Shown here in pieces: positions 42,914 to 52,038 of a DNA stretch of 64,000 nucleotides. Each line of letters opens with the position of its first letter. Position 1 is the stretch's first letter. The position numbers and the translations under genes were made by a program. The stretch is from NCBI RefSeq assembly GCF_016820575.1, contig NZ_JAEMQH010000002.1:1-64000 (forward strand), read 5' to 3'. The notes under the pieces are model-generated. The model ran no database searches. It worked only from the letters and a program-made list of their open reading frames with translations, and was not told where the DNA came from. This DNA comes from Marinobacter sediminum. GTDB taxonomy: Bacteria; Pseudomonadota; Gammaproteobacteria; Pseudomonadales; Oleiphilaceae.

Positions 42914-45109
42914 ATGAGCTGGATGAAATGGTTACCTTGGCGCTATCTGGTCAAGCGCATGGCGCATCAGCACGGCTTTCTGGATCCGATCACGCTGCTG
43001 GGCAAGTTGCACAGCTTTGCCCAGCCGTCGGAAGTGGGTGAGCCGATTGAATTGTTGCGCGCTGGTGTGGTGTTTCACGCCCGTGGCCTGATCAACAGCC
43101 GCGTTATCCAGCATAATCTGGACTGGGTCTGGCCTTACTGGGTGGAGCGCCAATTCGACCCTAATGACCCGGCCTTCATTCCCCGGGCCTTCTCCATCAC
43201 TCACGTCAACTTGAGTAACCGCAACTGGACGGCGATTGGCCTGCCCGATGTGGATGACCTGCCGGTGGTCGACCCCAGAGGTCTGGTGACGCCGTTATAC
43301 GATGGCTGGTCACTGGACGGCTGGTTGCTGGCAGACGACGGCCGCTGCCTGCTGCCATCACGTTGCAAAACCAGTCGGCAATGGCTCGAATTGGAGGATA
43401 CCCCCTGCGTGGTGACCGAGTCTGAGATGGACGGTTTGCGGCTGATCAGCCGCGCACAGGTGGTGCTGGAGCAGGGCCGGCCGGTTTGTCGGCTGGAGCT
43501 GCAGGGTCATTCGGACGTGCCGGGGTCACTGGTGGTGTCGCTGCGCCCGGCCAATCCCGAGGGTGTGTCGTTTATCCGGCGGGTGAAATTGTCGCCCCAA
43601 CGGGATGCCTGGAAAGTGGATGGCCGGCACTCGGTGCTGTTCAGCCGACCGGCGCAAAGTCATCATGTGTCGGATTATCGCCAGGGCGATGTCCACATCC
43701 ACCTGGCCGACATTGCCGATCAGAGCGAAGGCCGCTGTGACGTTGGGCTGGTGACTGCGGCGGCACTGTTTCCGGTCAGGGCCGGCAAGGCCACGGCGCT
43801 CACCATCACGGTGCCCTTGGGTAAAGAACACGCGGCCAGCGACACACCTGAGCCCTGGTCTGAAGCATTGGATGGGCACGCGCGCCTGGAGTGCCCGGAT
43901 CCGACCTGGCAATTCCTGTATGAAGCAGCATTGCGCTCATTGGTGTTGCACTCTCCGGATGACGTTTACCCGGGCCCTTACACCTACAAACGGTTCTGGT
44001 TTCGCGATGCGGCGTTTATCGTACATGCGCTCCTGTGTGCAGGAATGACCCAGCGAGCCGAGCGGGCCCTGAGCCAGTTTCCGGAACGGCAGTTGAAGAA
44101 CGGTTATTTCCGTTCTCAGGAAGGGGAATGGGATGCCAACGGTGAGGTGCTGTGGATCATGCAGCGGTTCTATGCCATCACCGGCCGTAAACTGGCCATG
44201 GACTGGTTTGAACCGGTCAGCAAGGGCGCGCACTGGATACAGAAAAAGCGGGTCAGCGGGAATATCGACAAACCCCATGCCGGGCTCCTGCCCGCCGGTT
44301 TCAGTGCCGAGCACCTGGGGCCAAATGACTTCTATTACTGGGATGATTTCTGGGGCATCGCCGGCCTGAAAGCCGCTGCCACACTGCTGGCCAAAGACGA
44401 TCCTGAAGCCAGCGAGGCGTTTGCCGCCGGTGCTGAGGAGTTTTCCCGAACCGTGGACCGGAGTCTGGCCAGCTGCGCGCGGCGGCTCAAGCGCCGGGCC
44501 ATGCCAGCCTCGCCCTATCGGCGGCTGGATGCCGGTGCCATCGGTTCGCTGGCCGTGGGCTATCCCACCCAGCTGTGCGAACCAGATGATCCGCGCCTAT
44601 TGGACAGCGTCGAGTTCTTGCTTGAGAACTGTTTCGTGAACGGCGCCTTCTATCAGGACATGATTCACTCGGGCCTGAACGCCTACCTGACCCTGCACGT
44701 GGCCCAGGTGCTTTTGCGCGCCGGTGACTCGCGGTTTCTGGCGCTGATGGATGCGGTGGCGGAGCTGGCATCACCAACCGGGCAGTGGCCAGAGGCGATT
44801 CATCCGGGCACTGGCGGTGGCTGCATGGGCGATGGTCACCACGTCTGGGCGTCCGCCGAGTGGGTGTTAATGGTGCGCAACTGTTTCGTCCGGGAGGAGG
44901 GCGATCGGCTGATTCTCTGTGCGGGTGTGCCCGAACGTTGGCTCGAGCAGGAAGCGCCGATACGGTTCGGGCCGGCACCGACCGGGTTCGGGACGGTTAC
45001 CGTCACAATCCAGCCGCGCCCCGGTGCAACGCCGGAGGTGACCTGGACGGGCCGTTGGCACCGCGACGAACCCACCATTGAGGTGCGGTTGCCGGGCTGG
45101 AAACACTGA
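42914..45109 (+). CDS. Six-hairpin glycosidase-like protein of unknown specificity
   Basis: A 731-residue soluble protein without signal peptide. The N-terminal half (about 1-330) looks beta-rich. The C-terminal half (about 330-690) has the repeated pattern of an (alpha/alpha)6 barrel: YTYKRFWFRDAAFIVHALLCAGM, EGEWDANGEVLWIMQRFY, YYWDDFWGIAGLKAA, and GQWPEAIHPGTGGGCMGDGHHVWASAEW, with Glu/Asp suited to acid-base catalysis (RDAAF, WDANGE, DDFW, PEAIH). The order resembles GH15-like or amylo-glucosidase-type hydrolases, but I cannot name the family. It directly follows the VTT gene. It may process a glucan or glycolipid in the cytoplasm. Confidence 0.72.
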   Translation: MSWMKWLPWRYLVKRMAHQHGFLDPITLLGKLHSFAQPSEVGEPIELLRAGVVFHARGLINSRVIQHNLDWVWPYWVERQFDPNDPAFIPRAFSITHVNLSNRNWTAIGLPDVDDLPVVDPRGLVTPLYDGWSLDGWLLADDGRCLLPSRCKTSRQWLELEDTPCVVTESEMDGLRLISRAQVVLEQGRPVCRLELQGHSDVPGSLVVSLRPANPEGVSFIRRVKLSPQRDAWKVDGRHSVLFSRPAQSHHVSDYRQGDVHIHLADIADQSEGRCDVGLVTAAALFPVRAGKATALTITVPLGKEHAASDTPEPWSEALDGHARLECPDPTWQFLYEAALRSLVLHSPDDVYPGPYTYKRFWFRDAAFIVHALLCAGMTQRAERALSQFPERQLKNGYFRSQEGEWDANGEVLWIMQRFYAITGRKLAMDWFEPVSKGAHWIQKKRVSGNIDKPHAGLLPAGFSAEHLGPNDFYYWDDFWGIAGLKAAATLLAKDDPEASEAFAAGAEEFSRTVDRSLASCARRLKRRAMPASPYRRLDAGAIGSLAVGYPTQLCEPDDPRLLDSVEFLLENCFVNGAFYQDMIHSGLNAYLTLHVAQVLLRAGDSRFLALMDAVAELASPTGQWPEAIHPGTGGGCMGDGHHVWASAEWVLMVRNCFVREEGDRLILCAGVPERWLEQEAPIRFGPAPTGFGTVTVTIQPRPGATPEVTWTGRWHRDEPTIEVRLPGWKH

Positions 45110-45166
45110 TCATCTGTACCGGTTTCTAAAGCAGTTTTCTGTATCTGTTTTGTTTGCCTGCTAACT

Positions 45167-45194
45167 TCTAGAGTACGGTGTCTAGAGTACTGTG
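45167..45194. repeat. 14-bp tandem direct repeat before the EamA gene
   Basis: TCTAGAGTACGGTG (45167-45180) is followed at once by TCTAGAGTACTGTG (45181-45194), one mismatch. It lies 32 bases upstream of the EamA permease start, in its promoter, and could be a regulator site or a small duplication. Confidence 0.7.
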
Positions 45195-45226
45195 ACCGAA
45201 TAATTCACGTAATCCGGCTGCGACAT

Positions 45227-46114
45227 ATGCGTTCATTCTTTTTCTCGTTTTTTGTTCCCGCCCTGTTTGTCTGGCTCTGGAGCACGGGCTTCATTGGCGC
45301 CAAATACGGTCTGCCATTTGCCGAGCCTTTTACGCTCCTGCTGATCCGCATGCTGCTGACCCTGGTGTTGCTGGTCGGCCTGGCCTGGTTGATGAAAACC
45401 CGCTGGCCCGGATGGCGTGGCGCCGGGCACCTGGCGGTCACCGGTATTCTGGTGCACGGCTGTTATCTCGGTGGGGTGTATTACGCCATTCAGGACGGTA
45501 TGGCTTCTGGCATCGTGTCGCTGATTGTCGGGCTCCAGCCCCTGGTTACCGCGGCTGCGGCGGTGGTGTTCCTGAAAGAAGCGGTCAGTGGCCGGCAGTG
45601 GCTGGGCCTCGCCCTGGGCTTGATCGGCGTGTCGTTGGTATTGGTCGAGAAGTTCGGGGGTGCCGGCGTTGAATCGGGCATCTCGCCCTGGGCACTCGCC
45701 TGGACCTTGGTGGCGCTGGCGGGTATTTCCATGGGCACGGTGTATCAGAAACGCCACGGCACCGGCGCCGATCTGGTTGCCGGTACCATCATCCAGTATG
45801 CCGCCGCTGCAACCCTGTTTGCCATCGGCGCTTTCACGCTGGAATCCCGCGAGGTTGAGTGGAGTTTGCAGTTGCAGCTGTCCATGGCCTGGCTGGTACT
45901 GGGCGTGTCCATCGGCGCTATTTTACTGTTGATGTGGCTGATTCGTCAGGGCGCCGCGTCGCAGGTGGCGAGCCTGTTTTATCTGGTGCCGCCGGTGACT
46001 GCCTTGGAAGCCTACCTGTTGTTCGATGAACGCCTGGGTGGCCTGGCGATGGTTGGGGGGCTGGTCGCCATTACCGGGGTGGCACTCGTGGTGACCCAGA
46101 AGAAAGCCGTATGA
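45227..46114 (+). CDS. EamA-family (DMT) transporter
   Basis: A 295-residue membrane protein with ten hydrophobic segments in two EamA repeats (about 10-140 and 160-290). PALFVWLWSTGFIGAKYGLPFAEPFTLLLIRML opens the first and TVYQKRHGTGADLVAGTIIQYAAAATLF the second. It is probably an exporter of a small metabolite. It overlaps the next gene by four bases. Confidence 0.87.
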   Translation: MRSFFFSFFVPALFVWLWSTGFIGAKYGLPFAEPFTLLLIRMLLTLVLLVGLAWLMKTRWPGWRGAGHLAVTGILVHGCYLGGVYYAIQDGMASGIVSLIVGLQPLVTAAAAVVFLKEAVSGRQWLGLALGLIGVSLVLVEKFGGAGVESGISPWALAWTLVALAGISMGTVYQKRHGTGADLVAGTIIQYAAAATLFAIGAFTLESREVEWSLQLQLSMAWLVLGVSIGAILLLMWLIRQGAASQVASLFYLVPPVTALEAYLLFDERLGGLAMVGGLVAITGVALVVTQKKAV

Positions 46115-47001
46115 GTGATGTAACCCGCGGTGTCTGGTTTGGCCTGTCTGCCTATACCATTTGGGGCTGCTTTCCGCTTTTCTTCGCCCTGTTCGAGGGC
46201 GTGCCGGCGTTTGAAATCCTGGTGCACCGGATTGTCTGGTCCTGTGTCTTCCTCGCGCTGGTGATCAGCGGCTTGCGGCGCTGGCCTGCGGTCCGTTCTG
46301 CCCTTAGTAATCCGCGCCAGCTGTGGCGGGTACTGGGCTGTGCGTTGCTGATTGCGGCCAACTGGGGCATTTACATCTATTCGGTGGAAACCCGCCACGT
46401 GTTGCAGGCCAGCCTTGGCTATTTCCTGACTCCGCTGGTGAATGTGGCGCTGGGTATGCTGGTGCTGCGCGAGCGCATGGGGCCGTGGCAGCTGGCGGCA
46501 GTGGTTCTTGCTGGCATCGGCATACTGATCCAGCTGGTCATGCTCGGGGAAGTGCCCTGGATTACGCTGGTGCTCGCGCTGACTTTCGGTACCTATGGCC
46601 TGCTGCGAAAGCAGGTGCTGCTGGATGGTTTGTCGGGGCTGTTTGTCGAGACCTTGTTGTTGCTACCGGTGGGGTTGATGACCTTTGGCTGGCTGGGCTA
46701 CGCCGGTGTGTCCCATTACGGGGACAGTGTATCCGTGAGCGCCTTGCTGATGGCCAGCGGCATCGTGACTGCCATCCCGCTGCTGCTGTTTGCCGGTGCG
46801 GCCCGGCGGTTGCGACTGTCCACGGTGGGCTTCCTGATGTACATCAATCCCACCTTGCAGTTCTTCATTGCATTGCTGGTCTTCGACGAGCCATTGAGCC
46901 AGGTGCAACTGACCAGCTTCATCGTTATCTGGGTGGCGCTGGGACTGTACAGCTGGTCGTCCTGGCACTACCGGCCACGGGTGCCGGCAGGCCAGAACTG
47001 A
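46111..47001 (+). CDS. rarD: RarD-type EamA permease
   Basis: A 296-residue membrane protein with ten spans. SAYTIWGCFPLFFALFEGVPAFEILVHRIVWSC, NWGIYIYSVETRHVLQASLGYFLTPLVNVALGML and YINPTLQFFIALLVFDEPL are typical of RarD (linked with chloramphenicol sensitivity in E. coli annotation, substrate unknown). It starts inside the stop of the upstream EamA gene, so the two are coupled. Confidence 0.88.
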   Translation: MSDVTRGVWFGLSAYTIWGCFPLFFALFEGVPAFEILVHRIVWSCVFLALVISGLRRWPAVRSALSNPRQLWRVLGCALLIAANWGIYIYSVETRHVLQASLGYFLTPLVNVALGMLVLRERMGPWQLAAVVLAGIGILIQLVMLGEVPWITLVLALTFGTYGLLRKQVLLDGLSGLFVETLLLLPVGLMTFGWLGYAGVSHYGDSVSVSALLMASGIVTAIPLLLFAGAARRLRLSTVGFLMYINPTLQFFIALLVFDEPLSQVQLTSFIVIWVALGLYSWSSWHYRPRVPAGQN

Positions 47002-47008
47002 ACCCGGT

Positions 47009-47899
47009 TCAGGCGAGGCCTGCCAGCAGGCTGTTGATGGCCTGGGCAAAGGGCACTGGCGAGTCTTCCTGCAGGAAGTGACCACCCTTGAGCGTGACAT
47101 GGGGCTGTCCCTTGGCGCCGGGAATTCGATCCTGCATGTAGCGGTCACCGCCGCGGGTAATGGGATCGCCATTGCTGAACGTGGTCAGGAACGGTTTGTC
47201 CCACTGCTCCAACACCTTCCACGCAGCGCGGTTGGCTTCGGTGGCTGGGTCATTGGGTGTCATCGGCACCAGGCGCGGGAAAGCGCGGGCGCCGGCCTTG
47301 TACTTCTTGCCGGGGAAGGGTGCGTCATAGGCGCGTAGCTCGTCCGGCCCGAGTTTACGGAACGAGCCGGTGTTGATGATCCGGCCAATCGGAAACCACG
47401 GGCTGTGTAGGGCGAAATTCTTCCAGATCTTGAACGCCGACGGTGCCTTCTGATCGCCGGTTGGCAGCATGCCATTACCCACCACGATGGCCCGGAATCG
47501 GTCCGGATTCTCCGCCGCCAGCCGCAACCCCAACAGCGAACCCCAGTCCTGGCAGACCAGGGTGATGTCGTTCAGGTCCAGTTTGTCGATGAAGCTTTGC
47601 ATCCAATCCATGTGCTGCTGGTAGCTGTAATCGTCAATCGCTGTGGGCTTGTCGGATTTACCAAAGCCAATCAGGTCGGGTGCCAGCACCCGATGGCCGG
47701 CGGCGGCACAAACCGGGATCATGTGGCGGTACAGGTACGACCACGACGGTTCGCCGTGCATCATCAGAATCGGCTTGGCGTCAGCCGGCCCCTCATCGAC
47801 GTAGTGCATGCGCAGCCCGTCCAGATCGACGTAGTGGGGCTCGAAGGGGTAATCCAGCAAACGGTCGAATTGATTCTCGGGAGTTCGGACGAAATCCAT
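47009..47899 (-). CDS. Haloalkane dehalogenase (subfamily I)
   Basis: A 296-residue alpha/beta hydrolase that removes halide from haloalkanes by an aspartate nucleophile. Nucleophile Asp118 in VCQDWGS, HGEPSW oxyanion block (48-53), halide-binding Trp119 and cap-domain Trp168 (HSPWFP), acid Asp245 (SNGDPIT) and His274 (KGGHFLQEDSP) are all in the places expected for the DhlA-type subfamily. There is no signal peptide. Related marine enzymes act on halogenated compounds; the natural substrate is unknown. It ends seven bases from rarD (convergent). Confidence 0.9.
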   Translation of the reverse strand: MDFVRTPENQFDRLLDYPFEPHYVDLDGLRMHYVDEGPADAKPILMMHGEPSWSYLYRHMIPVCAAAGHRVLAPDLIGFGKSDKPTAIDDYSYQQHMDWMQSFIDKLDLNDITLVCQDWGSLLGLRLAAENPDRFRAIVVGNGMLPTGDQKAPSAFKIWKNFALHSPWFPIGRIINTGSFRKLGPDELRAYDAPFPGKKYKAGARAFPRLVPMTPNDPATEANRAAWKVLEQWDKPFLTTFSNGDPITRGGDRYMQDRIPGAKGQPHVTLKGGHFLQEDSPVPFAQAINSLLAGLA

Positions 47900-48150
47900 G
47901 GCAGCCGCCTTGTGGTTGGTTATGCTTCTTGGAGAAGGCCGGAAGGCCTAATCGGAGAGTCTGCCGAGTCCTTCGGGAGGCGTCAATTTGCCAGTCCGAC
48001 ACTGGCCTCGAAAGCAACGGGGGCGGTCCTACGGTCGTCGTTCCCTAACCAATGTCGTAAGGCGGCTCCGGCGCTCTTGGGGTATGGTAAGTTCAGATTT
48101 GTTGCCGTGCATTTTGCGCGCAGAACAGAGAGCAACATGGACAGGTTCGA

Positions 48151-49053
48151 ATGACCCATTGGCTGATTGCAAATCCCAAAGCCGGCACCGGTGAGCGAGG
48201 ACGGGAGTTCTGGCTGGAGGTGCTGTTGGCCGCCGGTGTCCCGGAACCGCAATGCCGAGATTTTAATGACGATGTCTGGGGAAATCAGGTGCAGGCGGGC
48301 GATGTGGTGATGGTGGCCGGGGGCGATGGTTCGGTGAACATGGGCGCACGTCTTTGCCGGAGCAGGCAGGCGATCCTGGCGGTGCTGCCATCCGGCACCG
48401 CAAACGACTTTGCGCGCAACCTGGGCTTGCCAGAAGAGCCGGAGCGCTTGTGCGCGCTCATTGCCGAGGGCACCACCCAGCAGGTGGACGTGGCCGAAGT
48501 GGGGCAGACGCTGTTTTTGAATGTCGCTCATGTTGGCCTCGGAACGCTGCCTGCGCGGGAAGCCGAGGGCACTCATAAGAAACTCTTTGGTCGGTTCAGT
48601 TATGGCCTGGGGTTGTTGCGCCGGGTCAGTGCCAGCCGGGGGTTCAAGGCCGAGATCCGCTGCGACAAAGGAGTGGTCAAAGGCCGTTGGTTGTCGATAG
48701 CCGTTGCCAGCGGCGCCTTCTTTGGCGGTGGTAATGAGATTCCCGAGGCCTCTGCCAACGATGGCCAGCTGGATGTGATTGCGGTCAAACCACGGCCGTT
48801 GCTGCAGTTACTGCTGACCTTTGTGATGGTTCGCCTCAACAAGCGCTCGCCCCAGCGCACCAGCACCATTATTCACCTGAAGGGCGCACGCTGTTCGGTC
48901 CGCACCGGTAAGCCGAAAACCATCACTGCCGATGGCGATGTGATGGGGCAAACGCCCCTTGAGGTGGAATGCCAGCCCCAGTGCCTGTCGGTGATTGCAC
49001 CGACCATTGTCAGTACCGCCGATGCCGCCCCCGAGGAAACAGTCATCGGTTGA
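48151..49053 (+). CDS. Diacylglycerol kinase-family lipid kinase (YegS/BmrU-like)
   Basis: A 300-residue soluble lipid kinase. MVAGGDGSVNMGARL contains the GGDG nucleotide loop, and LPSGTANDFARNLGLP the second conserved block. A beta-sandwich C-terminal domain follows. It phosphorylates diacylglycerol or related lipids. The ATG overlaps a five-codon frame (MDRFE, 48137-48153) that may be only chance. The 251-base gap before it contains no gene I can support. Confidence 0.88.
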   Translation: MTHWLIANPKAGTGERGREFWLEVLLAAGVPEPQCRDFNDDVWGNQVQAGDVVMVAGGDGSVNMGARLCRSRQAILAVLPSGTANDFARNLGLPEEPERLCALIAEGTTQQVDVAEVGQTLFLNVAHVGLGTLPAREAEGTHKKLFGRFSYGLGLLRRVSASRGFKAEIRCDKGVVKGRWLSIAVASGAFFGGGNEIPEASANDGQLDVIAVKPRPLLQLLLTFVMVRLNKRSPQRTSTIIHLKGARCSVRTGKPKTITADGDVMGQTPLEVECQPQCLSVIAPTIVSTADAAPEETVIG

Positions 49054-49190
49054 ACAGACTTCCCTCAGATACGTTTTGTCACTGATTTTTCGAGCGAATC
49101 AGGTGATCATGGCCGGCGCTGGCCAGGTGAACCAACTCGACTGGCCGGAAAACCAACTTTATTCATCCGTACCGCCATTAAGGAATGACA

Positions 49191-49976
49191 ATGCCGAGAA
49201 AATCAGCCCCGGCTATGCAAAACTCATTGCACAAGCTCAAGATCATCCTGGGAGCCTTGGCCTTGATGGTCGCGGGCAGTGTGGCGTCAGCGGCAGAACG
49301 GCTGTACATCTTCACTGAGAACTATCCTCCTTATAACGCGTCGGCGTCGGGCAAGGGCTTTGCCCACGGCGAGGAAGACATCACCGGCATCTGCAGCGAT
49401 ATGGTAAAGGCCATGCTGGCCCGGGTCGACTACGACTACGTCATGAAAATGCGCGCCTGGAGCTACGCCTACGACTGGGTTCAAGGGCGCGAAAATCACG
49501 GGCTGTTCTGTACCGCCCGCACCGATGAGCGTGAGGATCTGTTCCAATGGGTTGGTCCTCTGGCTTCCATCAAATGGACCCTGTTTGCCGCGCCCGACTC
49601 TGACATCGCTCTGAACTCACTGGAAGATGCCCGGGATCTTCAGATTGCCGGTTATAAAGGCGATGTCATGTCAGAATTCCTGGCCGATAAGGGGTTCAAT
49701 GTCGTCATGAGTCTGTCGGGTGATGTGAACACGCGCCGGTTGATGCTGGGGCAAGCCGATCTGTGGGTTACCGACGGCCTTGTGGGCCCGCTGGTAGCGG
49801 AGGAAGAACATGGCATCACCGGGCTCAAACCGGTGCTGGTATTCCGCGAAACGCCCATGTACCTGGCACTCAGCAAAAATACCGAGCCGGCCGTTGTCGC
49901 TGATCTCCAGCAGGCGTTGGACGCGGCCCGGGCGGATGGGGAACTGAAGGCTATCGCAGCGCGGTACGATCAGTGA
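49191..49976 (+). CDS. Family 3 periplasmic substrate-binding protein
   Basis: A 261-residue secreted protein with an N-terminal signal segment (about residues 10-33, GALALMVAGSVASAAE). RLYIFTENYPPYNASA and ITGICSDMVKAMLARVDYDY are the usual opening of amino-acid type (SBP_bac_3) proteins. The rest follows the two-lobe layout. No permease gene is adjacent, so it is an orphan binding protein or sensor component. The ATG at 49191 has AAGGA at seven bases; the ATG six bases upstream is too close. Confidence 0.83.
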   Translation: MPRKSAPAMQNSLHKLKIILGALALMVAGSVASAAERLYIFTENYPPYNASASGKGFAHGEEDITGICSDMVKAMLARVDYDYVMKMRAWSYAYDWVQGRENHGLFCTARTDEREDLFQWVGPLASIKWTLFAAPDSDIALNSLEDARDLQIAGYKGDVMSEFLADKGFNVVMSLSGDVNTRRLMLGQADLWVTDGLVGPLVAEEEHGITGLKPVLVFRETPMYLALSKNTEPAVVADLQQALDAARADGELKAIAARYDQ

Positions 49977-51013
49977 GTGTTTGTCGAGTCTGCTGAAATA
50001 GCCTGGAGTGGCTTGCTGCGCTTCGGTGTCACATAGCTGAACCGGCGGCGATACTCTTCCATGGTGCACCCGACATTGCGCTTGAACAGTCGCCGGAATG
50101 AGCTGGCGTCCTCGTAACCGACGTCCCAGATGATCTGGGCGGTCTGGCGTCGGGTCGATTCAAGGCCGTGCTTGGCGGCTTCAATCCTCAAATGCTGTAG
50201 GTAGCTCAGTGGGGTCTCGCCTGTGGCTTCCTTGAACCGGCGCTTGAAGGTGCGCGGCCCCAAGTGTGCGCGCTCCGCCAGCTCGTCGATGACGATGGCG
50301 TCGGCGTAGTGCTGTTCCAGCCAGCCCTGTACCTCGCCAATTTTCTCGTCCTGATGGGCCCGGCTGCCATAAAAGCTCATGTAGGGCGTCTGTTCCGAAC
50401 GCCGGGCATCGAGAATCAGCAGCTTGCTGCAAGCTATGGCCAGCGCGGGTGAACCCAGCCGTTCAACCAGATACAGGCACAGGTCCATGAACGAGGTAGC
50501 GCCACCGGCACACAGAATCTGCCCGTTATCCACCAGCAGTTGCTCGCTCTCGAGCCGTAACTGAGGATAGCGTCGGCGAAAGGCCGGTGCTGCCCGCCAG
50601 TGGGTGGTGGCCACATGCTGCTCCAGTAATCCGGCTTCCGCCAGCACAAAACTGCCGGTGCAAACGCTGGCTACGATGGCACCCCTTTCAACGGCTACGC
50701 GCAACCAGGGGTGGAGCGGTCGTGACATGTCTAGCGCCGCATCGATATGGCGGTCGCCCAGTACCGCTTCCATGGCGGAGCCAATGATGATCACATCCGC
50801 CGGATAGTCCTGCCAGTTCACTGTCGGCACGATGGGGACGCCGCTGTAGGAGCGTACCGGCTCGCCATTCACGGTGACAATCTGGCACTCGAACCGGGGT
50901 TCATCACGATTGACCCAGCGGTCGCAGTAATTGGCGGCAGCAAAGAAATCCATCACGCCTATAACACCACTGCCGTGGCAGAAGGGCAGGGCCACAATGG
51001 CGATTCTGATCAT
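49970..51013 (-). CDS. GlxA-family AraC-type transcriptional regulator
   Basis: A 347-residue regulator with an N-terminal DJ-1/PfpI-type amidase-like domain (about 1-190; IAIVALPFCHGSGVIGVMDFFAAAN, ASVCTGSFVLAEAGLL with the elbow Cys) and a C-terminal AraC double helix-turn-helix (about 225-325; LAERAHLGPRTFKRRFKEATGETPLSYLQHLRI, IIWDVGYEDASSFRRLFKRNVG). The ATG at 51013 follows AAGGAC. It is divergent from an alpha/beta hydrolase gene, with three GACA/TGTC dyads between. Its last seven bases overlap the convergent binding-protein gene. Confidence 0.9.
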   Translation of the reverse strand: MIRIAIVALPFCHGSGVIGVMDFFAAANYCDRWVNRDEPRFECQIVTVNGEPVRSYSGVPIVPTVNWQDYPADVIIIGSAMEAVLGDRHIDAALDMSRPLHPWLRVAVERGAIVASVCTGSFVLAEAGLLEQHVATTHWRAAPAFRRRYPQLRLESEQLLVDNGQILCAGGATSFMDLCLYLVERLGSPALAIACSKLLILDARRSEQTPYMSFYGSRAHQDEKIGEVQGWLEQHYADAIVIDELAERAHLGPRTFKRRFKEATGETPLSYLQHLRIEAAKHGLESTRRQTAQIIWDVGYEDASSFRRLFKRNVGCTMEEYRRRFSYVTPKRSKPLQAISADSTNTH

Positions 51014-51094
51014 GACAAATGTCCTTTTTGGCATCTGCAGTGTCAAATATGACACTCCGGCGCAGGGTTGGCAAGCCGTAATCTGACACTGTCA
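51014..51094. promoter_or_regulatory. GACA/TGTC dyads in the GlxA-hydrolase divergent promoter
   Basis: Three inverted repeats share the same half-site: GACAAATGTC (51014-51023), AGTGTCA-AATA-TGACACT (51039-51056, a perfect 7-bp arm) and TGACA-C-TGTCA (51084-51094). They are probable binding sites of the adjacent GlxA/AraC regulator or of another dimeric factor. Confidence 0.5.
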
Positions 51095-51135
51095 ATCAGG
51101 TCGGCCCCTCGGCCGACAGCGAAGGAGGAAGGGTC

Positions 51136-52038
51136 ATGACTGCTCAATTCACAACCAACACAGGCTCTGCAACACGTGTTCCTCTTGACCGCGTTCCGGC
51201 CCGGAACTCTGGTGTCGCCGCGGTAGGGAAAGCTCTGCAAATGCTTTATCGGGTAGCGCCGCACACGGCCGGCAATATTGCTGAGGGGTTGTTCTTCTCG
51301 CCGCGACGGCTGCCGTTACCGATTCGGTACGAGTCCCTGCTAGATGAGGCCGACAGCTACAGCCAGATTCAGCTCGGTGCCGTTACGATTCCGGTGTACA
51401 GCTGGGGCTATGGCCCGGTGGTGCTGATGGTCCACGGTTGGTCGAGCGGCGGTATCCAATTTGGGGCTTTCGTGAAGCCGCTGGTTAGTGCCGGTTATCG
51501 GGTGGTGGTGTTTGATGCACCGGGCCATGGCCGGGCCCAGGGCAGGCGGTCGAGCCTGTACGAGATGACCGAGGCTGTCACCAAGGTGGCTGCCAGTGTT
51601 GGTCCCATCGACACCATCATCGCCCATTCCCTGGGCAGCCTGGCAGCAGCCCGGGCGGTGGTGGATGGCGTCCAGGCCCAGCGGCTGGTGTTGCTGGCCC
51701 CGCCGAAGGATCTCGATTCAGTAGTTGCCGGATTCGGTGCTGAACTTGGGTTCTCGCAGGCCATGGTAACTGAGCATCGTCGGCGCATGGAGCAGGCATT
51801 CGGGGCACAAGTGTGGCAGCAGTTCTCATTCGACGCCCTGGCGCCCAAGATCACAGCCCGGGGGCTGGTGGTGATCGACCGGGATGACAAGTCGGTGCCG
51901 GCCAGTCATAGCGATCAGGTTCATTTGCAGTGGGCCGGATCTGAACGGATGCAAACCCAGGGGCTGGGGCACAACAAGTTGCTCTGGCACCCAAGCGTGC
52001 TGGAACGGATCCAGCAATTCATGGCAACAGCGGCCTAG
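51136..52038 (+). CDS. Alpha/beta hydrolase
   Basis: A 300-residue hydrolase. VVLMVHGWSSGGIQFGAFVKPLVSAGYRVVVFDAPGHGRAQG contains the oxyanion HGW block, IIAHSLGSLAAARAVV the nucleophile Ser in a HSLGS elbow, VIDRDDKSVPASHS the acid, and TQGLGHNKLLW the catalytic His. Substrate unknown. Its start follows the divergent GlxA control region, so the regulator may respond to its substrate. It overlaps the convergent DUF2244 gene by four bases. Confidence 0.83.
   Translation: MTAQFTTNTGSATRVPLDRVPARNSGVAAVGKALQMLYRVAPHTAGNIAEGLFFSPRRLPLPIRYESLLDEADSYSQIQLGAVTIPVYSWGYGPVVLMVHGWSSGGIQFGAFVKPLVSAGYRVVVFDAPGHGRAQGRRSSLYEMTEAVTKVAASVGPIDTIIAHSLGSLAAARAVVDGVQAQRLVLLAPPKDLDSVVAGFGAELGFSQAMVTEHRRRMEQAFGAQVWQQFSFDALAPKITARGLVVIDRDDKSVPASHSDQVHLQWAGSERMQTQGLGHNKLLWHPSVLERIQQFMATAA

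Noticed and set aside
48137..48153. Five-codon leader peptide before the lipid kinase
   Set aside because: Too short to support; overlap with the start codon can be chance.
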